From NCBI RefSeq assembly GCF_000213255.1, contig NC_015520.1, positions 2,968,001 through 3,032,000 on the forward strand: a DNA stretch of 64,000 bases. The letters are read 5' to 3'. A program made the translations under genes and the position numbers. Positions 32,390 through 39,936 of the stretch are shown in pieces. How positions within the stretch are numbered: the stretch's first letter is position 1; each line of letters begins with the position of its first letter. The notes under the pieces are model-generated. The model was given only the letters and a program-made list of their open reading frames with translations, was not told where the DNA came from and searched no databases. Origin of the DNA: Mahella australiensis 50-1 BON (GTDB taxonomy: Bacteria > Bacillota > Clostridia > Mahellales > Mahellaceae).

Positions 32390-34363
32390 TCAGTCTTTTT
32401 TATAAAACTGACATTCGAAGCCATCAGCGCATAGGAATAAGCCCTCCGCCCAAGGCGGTGTTTCGCTCATAATGCGGCAAACAATCTCCGGCGACACATC
32501 GCATGATGTTTCTATAACCACCTCATCATGAATGTGCATAACAATCGAAAAACCCATGCTGCTCAGCCTTTGCATCGCATAGCAGAGAATATCCCGGCTT
32601 ATTGCCTGCACGATGTTCTCGACAAATTTCGGGCCATAGCTTTCGATGCGCTCCCACTTCTTTGAAGCGCCAACGCCTTCGTATGTTATCGAATCGGAGC
32701 CAAAGCGGTTAGCTTCAATGCGCGGCTTTACATAAGCAAGCTTTCTGCCGGACGGGAGTGTGATAAAGAGAAATCCACTGCGGTATTCAAATAGGATGTT
32801 GTGTGTTTGTTCTGCGGTCTTTTCCCGTACTGCTGTTTTTGCTGCACGGTCAACATCCCACCATAGTCTGGTGATGTTGGGATTCGCTGCACGCCATGCG
32901 GTTACCAACGGCTGGAGTTCATCCTCTGCAAGGCCCATATCAAGAGCACCCATCGCTTTGAGAGCACCGACCGATCCACCGTACCCGAGAGCCAGTTCAG
33001 CGATCTTGCCCTTTTGCCGAAGCGGACTGCCTTTTGTTATTTCCTCGATGGGAACACGGAACATCTGGCTCGCCGACGCTTCATAGATCTTCCCGTGGCT
33101 TGCAAACACCTCATTTCGCCACTGTTCTCCGGCAAGCCATGCAATGACACGGGCTTCGATTGCACTGAAATCAGCAACGATAAACTTGTATCCGGGCATA
33201 GGTACAAAGGCGGTACGGATAAGCTCCGATAGAACGCCTGGTACGGAATCGTATAGGATTTCCAAAGCATCGAAGTCACCAGACTTAACAAGCTGCCGAG
33301 CCTGAACCAGATCAGGTAAATGGTTCTGCGGAAGGTTCTGAACCTGAATCAGCCTGCCTGCAAATCGTCCGGTTCGATTCGCACCATAAAACTGCAATAG
33401 ACCTCTGACTCTGCCGTCCGAGCATACTGCGTTCTCCATAGCCGTGTATTTCTTGACGCTGCTCTTGGCGAGGTCTTGCCGTAATGCCAGCACCTCCCGG
33501 AAACTCTCCGGCGCTGTTTTCAGTAGTTCCTTGACGGCTGCTTTACCAAGTGTCTCGGTTTCCAAGCCATTTTCAGCAAACCACGCCTTCATCTGGGCAA
33601 CAGAGTTGGGATTGTCCAGGTCGGTGATATCTCGCACGGCTTCGGTAAGTACGGTCCTTGATCGCCTGTCACAACGGATGGCCTCTCTAATCAGATCCAT
33701 ATCTAAACAGATGCCCCGATCATTAATCTCCTGATCAAGGATGTAGTACTTCCATTCGTCCTCCGGCACAGGGAATTTTGAAAGCCGCTTCATTATTGCC
33801 ATTTCCGTTTCTACATCGCGAGCGTTATATTCCTTGTATTTCTCCCACTTATCCGGTGCATGAACCGGCAGGTTACGCGTGCGCCCGCCATTAGACTTGG
33901 TGGGTTTACAGGGCGAGGAAAAATAGCGAATGAGCTCCTTGCCCTCGGTCAGCTTCTGTTTCTCCGCACCCGTGACCAAAGCGGCGCCCTCCAGCGAGAG
34001 GGGTAATCCGAGATAGGCGGACCACACCATCGTGCAGCGCCACGATGCCGGATTAAGGAAATTGCTATTCCCATTCAAAGCTTTTAAGTTGATACCTTGG
34101 CGCTCCAGCCAGCGCGACAGGCAGACCCGCTCAAACTGCGCATTGTGTGCCCATTTCACAACTGTTTCGTCTGTTAGCGCGTCTAAAACTTCAGTCGGTA
34201 GAGCTTCTCCCGAAGCCAGATCAATAACACGCACCTCATCATCGTCTGCACAGTATCCAAAAAGGAGCACCTCAAAGTCCGGCGCCTCTGAATAGCGATA
34301 GACCCCGGATTTACCGAGGTCTGTTCCGCTATATGTTTCAATGTCTATAAAGAGCTCTCTCAT
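32390..34363 (-). CDS. Family A DNA polymerase
   Basis: A 657-residue phage replicative polymerase. The N-terminal domain has an exonuclease-like FIDIETYSGTDLGKSG with the DIE motif. The polymerase domain has motif A VADFSAIEARVIAWLAGE, motif B RQKGKIAELALGYGG, and motif C MHIHDEVVIE. Its start overlaps the DUF2815 stop codon, as in many clostridial phages. The enzyme is shorter than Pol I and lacks a 5'-nuclease domain. Confidence 0.95.
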   Translation of the reverse strand: MRELFIDIETYSGTDLGKSGVYRYSEAPDFEVLLFGYCADDDEVRVIDLASGEALPTEVLDALTDETVVKWAHNAQFERVCLSRWLERQGINLKALNGNSNFLNPASWRCTMVWSAYLGLPLSLEGAALVTGAEKQKLTEGKELIRYFSSPCKPTKSNGGRTRNLPVHAPDKWEKYKEYNARDVETEMAIMKRLSKFPVPEDEWKYYILDQEINDRGICLDMDLIREAIRCDRRSRTVLTEAVRDITDLDNPNSVAQMKAWFAENGLETETLGKAAVKELLKTAPESFREVLALRQDLAKSSVKKYTAMENAVCSDGRVRGLLQFYGANRTGRFAGRLIQVQNLPQNHLPDLVQARQLVKSGDFDALEILYDSVPGVLSELIRTAFVPMPGYKFIVADFSAIEARVIAWLAGEQWRNEVFASHGKIYEASASQMFRVPIEEITKGSPLRQKGKIAELALGYGGSVGALKAMGALDMGLAEDELQPLVTAWRAANPNITRLWWDVDRAAKTAVREKTAEQTHNILFEYRSGFLFITLPSGRKLAYVKPRIEANRFGSDSITYEGVGASKKWERIESYGPKFVENIVQAISRDILCYAMQRLSSMGFSIVMHIHDEVVIETSCDVSPEIVCRIMSETPPWAEGLFLCADGFECQFYKKD

Positions 34364-34938
34364 GACAGGAAGTCATCATCGCTGTCTGTGGCAAAATCAT
34401 CTACTGCGTTAGAGCGACTGCCCAGCGGCTCTCCGTCTCGGATTTTTTGGATGTTGCCAAGGCCACAGGCAATGCCCCTGTTGCCGTTGGAGTTGAAAGC
34501 GTAGAAATTTATCGACACCCTGGCATATACACCGGAGTAAACCTCAGAGCGGTCAAGGATCGGCTCAAGTTGGCGGTTAACGATCTGGGGAGCCGTGGTG
34601 GAGTTGGCATTAACGAAATAGCTGTTGGCGTAGGCTTCGTCGTCAGGGCGGTCTATGTCACCGTCACGCAAGGGGAGCTTAAGAGCTGCTTTGTTCGGTA
34701 TCTTCCCGCCGAATTTACCCTTGCCCTCCTCGATGGCAGCGTCCACGGCTGCATTAATAGCCGCAATGGTCTTGGTATCTGACTTCGGGATGATCAGGCT
34801 GACACTATATTTTTCAGTGCCTCCGTTTATGGACTTTGGCTCCCATACATTGGCATAGGACAGGCGAACAACACCGGTAACGACCTTAGTGGGGTTCTTT
34901 CTAGGATTAGAGTTTGTACGGTTATCAGTATTTGTCAT
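34360..34938 (-). CDS. DUF2815 ssDNA-binding-like protein
   Basis: A 192-residue protein of the DUF2815 family (VVTGVVRLSYANVWEPKSIN, YSVSLIIPKSDTKTI, YSGVYARVSINFYAFNSNGN). Structural relatives include T7 gp2.5-type OB-fold ssDNA-binding proteins. The acidic C-terminus (DDFATDSDDDFLS) supports this, since such tails recruit other replication proteins. It lies between the DUF2800 gene and the polymerase gene. Confidence 0.88.
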   Translation of the reverse strand: MTNTDNRTNSNPRKNPTKVVTGVVRLSYANVWEPKSINGGTEKYSVSLIIPKSDTKTIAAINAAVDAAIEEGKGKFGGKIPNKAALKLPLRDGDIDRPDDEAYANSYFVNANSTTAPQIVNRQLEPILDRSEVYSGVYARVSINFYAFNSNGNRGIACGLGNIQKIRDGEPLGSRSNAVDDFATDSDDDFLS

Positions 34939-36071
34939 GATTTACATTCCTCCATAAAATCAATTTTTGCGTTCGATATGTTCATAGGTGGACGCTTATC
35001 CGAAAGCGGAACAAGCGTCGGCTTACTCAGCGGTTTGATAATGAGCCCGCCGAGGACTTCGTTGAATTTTGATTTTCCCATTAGCTTTTCCATCTCAGTA
35101 ATGGTGATAAGGCTCTGCCTGTAGATGTCACGATATCCGGCTGCCTTTGCCGCTGCAGCGACGGCTCCTTCATCGGAATACTTACGATTGGAGCGCCCCT
35201 CGACCACCTTGAAGCCAGGCCACTGTTTTCCGCGATTCACAGCCGCATCGGTGGCATAGGCAATGATTTCATTGGCCCAGCTCGTCAGATCGCCGATTGA
35301 GGCGAGTATTTCAGATATCTCCTCATCAGAGAGCAATGGTGGCAGGGCAAACTCGAAAGCTGCCAGCTTCATCTTTGACTCAGCTCTTGCTCTGCACTTA
35401 ACTGCCGCCTTGCAAAACCGGCAATGCTCTCCGGGCACATATTCACCTCCGCCTTCATAGGCAAGGGCTGCAGTAGGTTTTAGGACTTCCTCTGCCCATT
35501 GGTAAAGCAATTCCTTAGAAACCGTATAAGTACTTACGTTTTCGCGTCTCGGCTGGAAAATGGTCATGGACACTTTGCCGATATCGTAGATGCCATCAAA
35601 CAATTCCAAAGCGCCGAGAGCGTAAAGCTTCATCTGCGGGTTGTCCTCAGCTTCAACCAAAACGCCCTGGCCGTACTTGAAATCCACGATGTGGAGCGTC
35701 CCATCGGCTATAATCACGCAATCTCCTGTGCCGAAGCCATCCTTAACATATTTGGAGAAGTCTAACTTCTGTTCGATGAGCACCAACGGGTCGGAACATC
35801 TCTGCTTTGCTAAAGCGATCTGTTCCAGCACGAAAGACACGTAATCGTCTGTATGAGCGTCCATCTCATCGCTGTCGTACTTTGATACAGGCTTCTTGGA
35901 GCGCATCTTTAAGGCTTTGCGGAGCTTGTGTTCAGCAAGCGCATGGGCAGCTGTCCCTTCGTCGGCAGCAGCGCCGGAGTTATCGTCGAACTCCAACTCC
36001 AGCCGTGCCGACGGAGTACAAGCTAACCAGCGGTGTGCACTGGAAGCAGAGAGAATAGCATGTTCGCTCAT
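34935..36071 (-). CDS. DUF2800 PD-(D/E)XK nuclease-like protein
   Basis: A 378-residue RecB/Cas4-like nuclease. Nuclease residues are in GFGTGDCVIIADGTLHIVDF (Asp, then Asp-x-Lys in VDFKYGQG) and QMKLYALGAL. A C-terminal Cys cluster, HCRFCKAAVKCRARAE (C-x2-C-x5-C), and a Cys near residue 18 (WLACTPSARLE) could together hold an iron-sulphur cluster as in Cas4/AddB. It overlaps its neighbours at both ends. Its probable role is end processing or recombination with the DUF2815 protein. Confidence 0.85.
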   Translation of the reverse strand: MSEHAILSASSAHRWLACTPSARLELEFDDNSGAAADEGTAAHALAEHKLRKALKMRSKKPVSKYDSDEMDAHTDDYVSFVLEQIALAKQRCSDPLVLIEQKLDFSKYVKDGFGTGDCVIIADGTLHIVDFKYGQGVLVEAEDNPQMKLYALGALELFDGIYDIGKVSMTIFQPRRENVSTYTVSKELLYQWAEEVLKPTAALAYEGGGEYVPGEHCRFCKAAVKCRARAESKMKLAAFEFALPPLLSDEEISEILASIGDLTSWANEIIAYATDAAVNRGKQWPGFKVVEGRSNRKYSDEGAVAAAAKAAGYRDIYRQSLITITEMEKLMGKSKFNEVLGGLIIKPLSKPTLVPLSDKRPPMNISNAKIDFMEECKS

Positions 36072-36391
36072 TCCAATGCCTCCGCTTCCGCAAGAAGGGC
36101 GGCATACCTGTTTGGATCGATCTGGCTGAGTTTTGACGCGCCATACTTTTCAAGAAGGCCTCGGACCTCGGCTGTAAAACCGTCATGGGACTTTTCAGCC
36201 AAAACCGCGCGCACTTGCTCCAATGTAACTGCCTTTTCCTCGGGCTTCTGAGTTGGCACCTGAGTTGGTGTTTCAGGCTGTGATGCATCGACAGGCTCAT
36301 TGCCTGCTATTGCATCGGCCGCTGCCTGCAAGCTGTCCGCCAGAGATCTCAGATCCGTGACAACATCAAGAAGCAGTTTGATCTTGCTCAT
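36068..36391 (-). CDS. Small phage protein with Pro/Thr-rich linker
   Basis: A 107-residue protein with an N-terminal helix (SKIKLLLDVVTDLRSLADSL), a low-complexity linker (PETPTQVPTQKPEEK), and a C-terminal helical unit (VTLEQVRAVLAEKSHDGFTA, LLEKYGASKLSQIDPNRYAA). Similar proteins are often labelled rRNA-biogenesis Rrp5-like, which I regard as a misannotation. Start is ATG 36391 after GGAGG. Probably a phage replication accessory; function unknown. Confidence 0.7.
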   Translation of the reverse strand: MSKIKLLLDVVTDLRSLADSLQAAADAIAGNEPVDASQPETPTQVPTQKPEEKAVTLEQVRAVLAEKSHDGFTAEVRGLLEKYGASKLSQIDPNRYAALLAEAEALE

Positions 36392-36593
36392 GCTCCACGC
36401 CTCCTTCCTTGATTTCCTTGATCTCAACCGTTTCGACCGAATCGCCCGGCGTGATCACGAATACGCCGATCTTCTCTCCGAACAGCCAATTTAAAAGCCT
36501 GCTGCGGATACTCTTAGAGCCGCTTTTTATCACAGGATCACGGATGCCGCCGGGTCTGGCAACGCTGATAGTAACCTTGTGTTTCAGACTCAT
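36366..36593 (-). CDS. Small conserved phage protein
   Basis: A 75-residue basic protein (VTISVARPGGIRDPVIKSGS, RLLNWLFGEKIGVFVITPGD). The N-terminus is beta-like and the C-terminus acidic. It is preceded by AGAAAGGAGACAAAAAA, and overlaps the next gene by 26 bases. It has no recognisable domain. Its conservation in related prophages is suggested by the operon position only. Confidence 0.6.
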   Translation of the reverse strand: MSLKHKVTISVARPGGIRDPVIKSGSKSIRSRLLNWLFGEKIGVFVITPGDSVETVEIKEIKEGGVEHEQDQTAS

Positions 36594-36595
36594 TT

Positions 36596-36710
36596 TTTTG
36601 TCTCCTTTCTGGGGGCGATTTCCTGCCCCCTCATCGATAAGCGAAAAAGGGAGTTCTTTCGAACCCCATTTCAGAAAATATTTTTATATAAATGGTTTTT
36701 TGAACCCTAT
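36596..36710 (-). promoter_or_regulatory. Leader with terminator and possible antiterminator
   Basis: Between the sigma-like gene and the DUF2800 operon the minus strand has a 7-bp hairpin with GAAA tetraloop (36649-36667) followed by five Ts, and then a GGGGGC/GCCCCC hairpin (36611-36630) just before the ribosome binding site. An upstream AACCATTT (36690-36697) could pair with AAATGGGG, which overlaps the terminator stem. These mutually exclusive pairings suggest attenuation. A candidate Rfam RNA motif named after DUF2800 exists, as I recall; identity was not tested. Confidence 0.45.
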
Positions 36711-37204
36711 CAGGATAGTATTTTCCTAAGCTTTTCTTGGAGCTTCTTAAGGCGGCCGCGAATAGCTGCTTCCGTAACGCCTTCCTCTGCTGCAATCTCA
36801 GTGTTGGTTCGTTTTTCCAGATACACCTTTTTGAAAAGCTCTTTTTGCTGGGGTAAAAGACATTCCATAGCTATTCTTAACTTGTCCAGCATATCTCGAT
36901 GTTCGGCTTCATTTTCTGCCTGAATTATAAGCAGTTCAGGATTTCCAGTCTCATCAGCAAGATACTTATTACGATCATCGGCATCTTCGCCTTCGCCGTC
37001 ATGATAGGCATCCAGATGTGCTGTTACCCGATAATCGTATCGGCGTTGCTCGTCCACTTCGTTATCATCCATAGTGTGTAAAAGCTGGATGTCCGCTTCG
37101 GTGACACCATTCTCGCCTGGAGTTATTACGATTTTTGCTCCATCTGCGGTGTAATAAATGTAGTTGATTCTCTTCTTTTGGCTTGTTTTGAAATTCCTTG
37201 ACAT
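36710..37204 (-). CDS. Sigma-70-like early phage regulator
   Basis: A 164-residue protein. The C-terminal 60 residues form a sigma region 4-like HTH (MECLLPQQKELFKKVYLEKR, NTEIAAEEGVTEAAIRGRLK). The N-terminus has a conserved small beta unit (RINYIYYTADGAKIVITPGE). I start at ATG 37204, preceded by GGAAAGG. It is the first gene of the leftward early region, preceded by a strong terminator hairpin, so it probably directs or modulates the early or middle program. Confidence 0.8.
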   Translation of the reverse strand: MSRNFKTSQKKRINYIYYTADGAKIVITPGENGVTEADIQLLHTMDDNEVDEQRRYDYRVTAHLDAYHDGEGEDADDRNKYLADETGNPELLIIQAENEAEHRDMLDKLRIAMECLLPQQKELFKKVYLEKRTNTEIAAEEGVTEAAIRGRLKKLQEKLRKILS

Positions 37205-37250
37205 GTTTTTGCATCCTTTCCGCCGGATTGCATTGGCGGCGAGGATGCAT

Positions 37251-37363
37251 AAAAAAGCCGGTGCTTCGATGTACACCGGCCACAGTTACCTAAAATGGGC
37301 ATAGCAAGGCACGGTGGGTACATCTGAAGCTCCCCGCATGGCTCTTGCCATGTTCAGAACTTC
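37251..37363 (-). promoter_or_regulatory. Leader element C and terminator upstream of the sigma-like gene
   Basis: Reading leftward, a 38-base hairpin (37326-37363; inner stem CATGGC/GCCATG) is followed by GCCTTGCTATGCC, GTGTAC, and a strong intrinsic terminator GCCGGTG/CACCGGC (37257-37280) with six Ts. A further hairpin GCATCC/GGATGC encloses the ribosome binding site of the sigma-like gene. The CCTTGCT, TGTAC and terminator order matches leaders A and B, although spacing differs. It may control entry into early transcription. Confidence 0.45.
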
Positions 37364-37419
37364 CTATGTATCCCGCCGCCTTAATGCGCATCTCGGGCTT
37401 TGAGATTATTTTATTTTCC

Positions 37420-37453
37420 AGAGAGGATGAGTTACTTTTAACTCATCCTCTCT
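37420..37453. repeat. Perfect 14-bp inverted repeat in the right-end gap
   Basis: AGAGAGGATGAGTT and its exact complement are separated by six bases (ACTTTT). There is no adjoining U-run on either strand, so an operator or structured transcript is more likely than a terminator. The surrounding 37,281-37,610 gap has no gene; it also holds a 6-bp repeat CCAACT/AGTTGG near 37,490. Confidence 0.65.
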
Positions 37454-37558
37454 TGTGTTCATTATCGCATTTCTAAAATTTACATGTCCAACTCGGTAAG
37501 TTGGTTGAAACCCTATCGAAATGACGAGGATTATGATTGAAATTTAACTTTTGGACAT

Positions 37559-37582
37559 AAAAAAGGACCCCTTTCGGAGTCC
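37559..37582 (-). terminator. Intrinsic terminator after the metallopeptidase genes
   Basis: A 7-bp stem, GGACTCC with GGGGTCC and a GAAA tetraloop, is followed on the minus strand by six Ts. It ends the restriction-modification/peptidase transcript 29 bases after the last stop codon. Confidence 0.85.
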
Positions 37583-37610
37583 AAAACCAACTTAATGAGT
37601 TATCGAATTA

Positions 37611-39206
37611 TTAATCTTCATCATCTTTTATTGTACTACCCAGTTTTGGTATGCCTGCCTGTTCCAAAACACTGTTAAAATCTTGTATCGACAATCCGGG
37701 CATATTCTCTAGTATATGGATGTATGTCTTGTCCGGGTCTTTATAGTAATCTAATTTGTTTAAAGACTTTTCGAATATCTTTTCTATAATACGGAGATTC
37801 AGACCTAATCCAACACAGATCGCCATCAATACATCAGTACCAATATTGTTGTACTTATCATTTTTTATTTTTCCGTGGTAATTCTTATGGAGCAACGTTT
37901 TTTCATGAAATATTTCAGGATACTTCCATTTTCTGTTCTCCATCAGAAACCATAAGCACTGACACAACGTGGTTGTCGGATCTCCTAATTTTTTAACTAG
38001 CTCAATCTCTTCATTTTCGTCATAGGATAAGATGTGTTCGTGGAATGCTGCATAAACCTCATCTGGTTCATAATCGAAATTTGCCTGATATTTTGGATGG
38101 AATGTCAGCATCCGCTGATCAACTCCAACAACATTATACAGGACAGTATACGCCATGAAGTCTTTTTGAATATTCTGATAGGCTGAATATTTTTGCTCGT
38201 GTATATTAATAGCACATTTAGCCAGGTTCTTTTTTGCTTTGGTGCTTAAATGCAGTATCCCATTTTCTGTTGTTATATATTTAGGGTCTGCCAGTACAAA
38301 ATAACCATCGACAAATACGAATCGTCCACCGCTGACCCACTCTTGGAGAGTAGAGTCCAGACGCAGTAATTGATACGCTTCTGCAGGAGTCAAGGCAACA
38401 AATTCTTTACGGTTATTAATTTCAGCAAAAATCGTATCATAATCTTCAAATTCAGATATTTTTTCGAGAAGTCCAACTTCAATAAGACGATATTTTACAG
38501 ATGCCCTCGATGCAATAAAGAATTCGCTTAGGTCTTCAACTAAAATATCGCAGGAGGGGACAATATTGTTCTGTGGATTCATGTAACGATCAATCAGTTC
38601 CAGAGCTTTTTGCTTAAATGTCTTATATGGCATCAGCACTCTCGGGGCTAACCTGTGTGCCTGCCATTCCAGCCATTTTACTTCGTTCTCCTTTGTTTTT
38701 TTCCCTTCCGGCGGTTCGTAGAATGTTTCTGACTGGCGGCACATGATCGGATAGAGTTTTTCAGTAGCCTCAGCATTTTTGAGTGCTAAAATTTCAAAAT
38801 AAGTTTTATCCTTCTCCCAATGCAATGCTTCATGAATTAGAGTGTTTCGTTTAGAGCCTTCGCCGTATAGCGCTTCAGAATTGGGATCGACTAATATAGT
38901 TCCAGCAGGGAAGAAGGTAGAATGATATGTACCAGACTCACGATCGTAGACTTCAACCTCACCGTCAAGCAACATGCAGCATCCAAAAATGTCCAAGTTT
39001 CTGGAAAGGGATACTTCCTTGACTGTAAGGCCGACTTTCTGCAGAATCTTTTCAACGGGCAGCGGCATCGGCGTTGTCAGAGCTTCTTTACAATGCCTTG
39101 TTAAGAATTTTGTAGCGTAATCATCAAGGCGATTTTTTCCAAGAATTAGTGCTCCGGTTTTTTTATTTACATCAAAGATATCGCTCGATGTCGGTCTGCT
39201 CGTCAT
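37611..39206 (-). CDS. ImmA/IrrE-type metallopeptidase with long C-terminal region
   Basis: A 531-residue protein. The metalloprotease domain has IHEALHWEKD (HExxH) near residue 130 and a later WLEWQAHRLAPRVLMP, the glutamate-containing pattern of ImmA/IrrE proteins. Members often cleave or bind phage and mobile-element repressors. The C-terminal 90 residues contain DVLMAICVGLGLNLRIIEKI, a helical pattern like the end of XRE-type regulators. I start it at ATG 39206, overlapping the upstream gene by 35 bases, because AAGGA is spaced correctly. It is the last gene of the RM operon, which suggests a regulatory or sensor role, but the target is unknown. Confidence 0.82.
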   Translation of the reverse strand: MTSRPTSSDIFDVNKKTGALILGKNRLDDYATKFLTRHCKEALTTPMPLPVEKILQKVGLTVKEVSLSRNLDIFGCCMLLDGEVEVYDRESGTYHSTFFPAGTILVDPNSEALYGEGSKRNTLIHEALHWEKDKTYFEILALKNAEATEKLYPIMCRQSETFYEPPEGKKTKENEVKWLEWQAHRLAPRVLMPYKTFKQKALELIDRYMNPQNNIVPSCDILVEDLSEFFIASRASVKYRLIEVGLLEKISEFEDYDTIFAEINNRKEFVALTPAEAYQLLRLDSTLQEWVSGGRFVFVDGYFVLADPKYITTENGILHLSTKAKKNLAKCAINIHEQKYSAYQNIQKDFMAYTVLYNVVGVDQRMLTFHPKYQANFDYEPDEVYAAFHEHILSYDENEEIELVKKLGDPTTTLCQCLWFLMENRKWKYPEIFHEKTLLHKNYHGKIKNDKYNNIGTDVLMAICVGLGLNLRIIEKIFEKSLNKLDYYKDPDKTYIHILENMPGLSIQDFNSVLEQAGIPKLGSTIKDDED

Positions 39207-39936
39207 CTGTTTCCTTTTCTCCTTTCTCCATATGGTCAAGAGGCATAGTAGCCAGAATCTTCTTTACTTCTTTCCAAGTAGGGCATAATTCCTCAATAAG
39301 CGCATGGAATCGGTGTGTATGGTTTCTCTCCAATAAATGTACCAGTTCATGAATCACCACATATTCAAGACATTCCATTGGTTTCTTGACAAGCTGAAGG
39401 TTAATCCATATCCTACGTTTATCAATATTGCATGTACCCCACCTGGTTCTCATATTTTTGATTCGAAATTCCTCTGCATGAATTCCCGTCTTTTTCTCAC
39501 AGTCTATTACAACAGTCTCCAGTACCCGTTTTAATTCCTTCCTGTACCATTCGATGAGCAGCTTTTCTCTTGCCTTAGTGTTCGTTCCCTCTGGTACTGT
39601 CATTATTATTTTAGTCGGTGTCTTGACAACTTTATGACGTGTTCCCTCATACACTACCTGCAATCGGTAAGGCTTACCCCACAAATAATGGGATTCTCCG
39701 GAAACATATTCTCTCTTGCTTTGACGTTCCTGTGCCAACATCCTGTCTCTGACTTTAGTGATCTCCGGTATTTTTTTAAGAACAAACATTTCGATATCCT
39801 CGTCCTTTATTCCGGTTGGCGTGCTGACAGTAACATCACCCTCTGGCGGGTTTATCCTGATATATAAATTTTTCAGATTTTCCTTTCTGATAATCTCAAT
39901 CGGTAATCCACCGATTATCATTTTTTCATTACGCAT
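39172..39936 (-). CDS. YgjP/WLM-type zinc metallopeptidase
   Basis: A 254-residue protein with the YgjP-like domain: RIKNMRTRWGTCNIDKRRI and the zinc motif VIHELVHLLERNHTHRFH. The N-terminal half is beta-rich. Such proteins lie directly beside type I restriction genes very often, as here, where its start overlaps the hsdR stop by eight bases. A role in controlling the restriction subunit has been suggested from this association; this is an inference for this system. Confidence 0.88.
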   Translation of the reverse strand: MRNEKMIIGGLPIEIIRKENLKNLYIRINPPEGDVTVSTPTGIKDEDIEMFVLKKIPEITKVRDRMLAQERQSKREYVSGESHYLWGKPYRLQVVYEGTRHKVVKTPTKIIMTVPEGTNTKAREKLLIEWYRKELKRVLETVVIDCEKKTGIHAEEFRIKNMRTRWGTCNIDKRRIWINLQLVKKPMECLEYVVIHELVHLLERNHTHRFHALIEELCPTWKEVKKILATMPLDHMEKGEKETDDEQTDIERYL

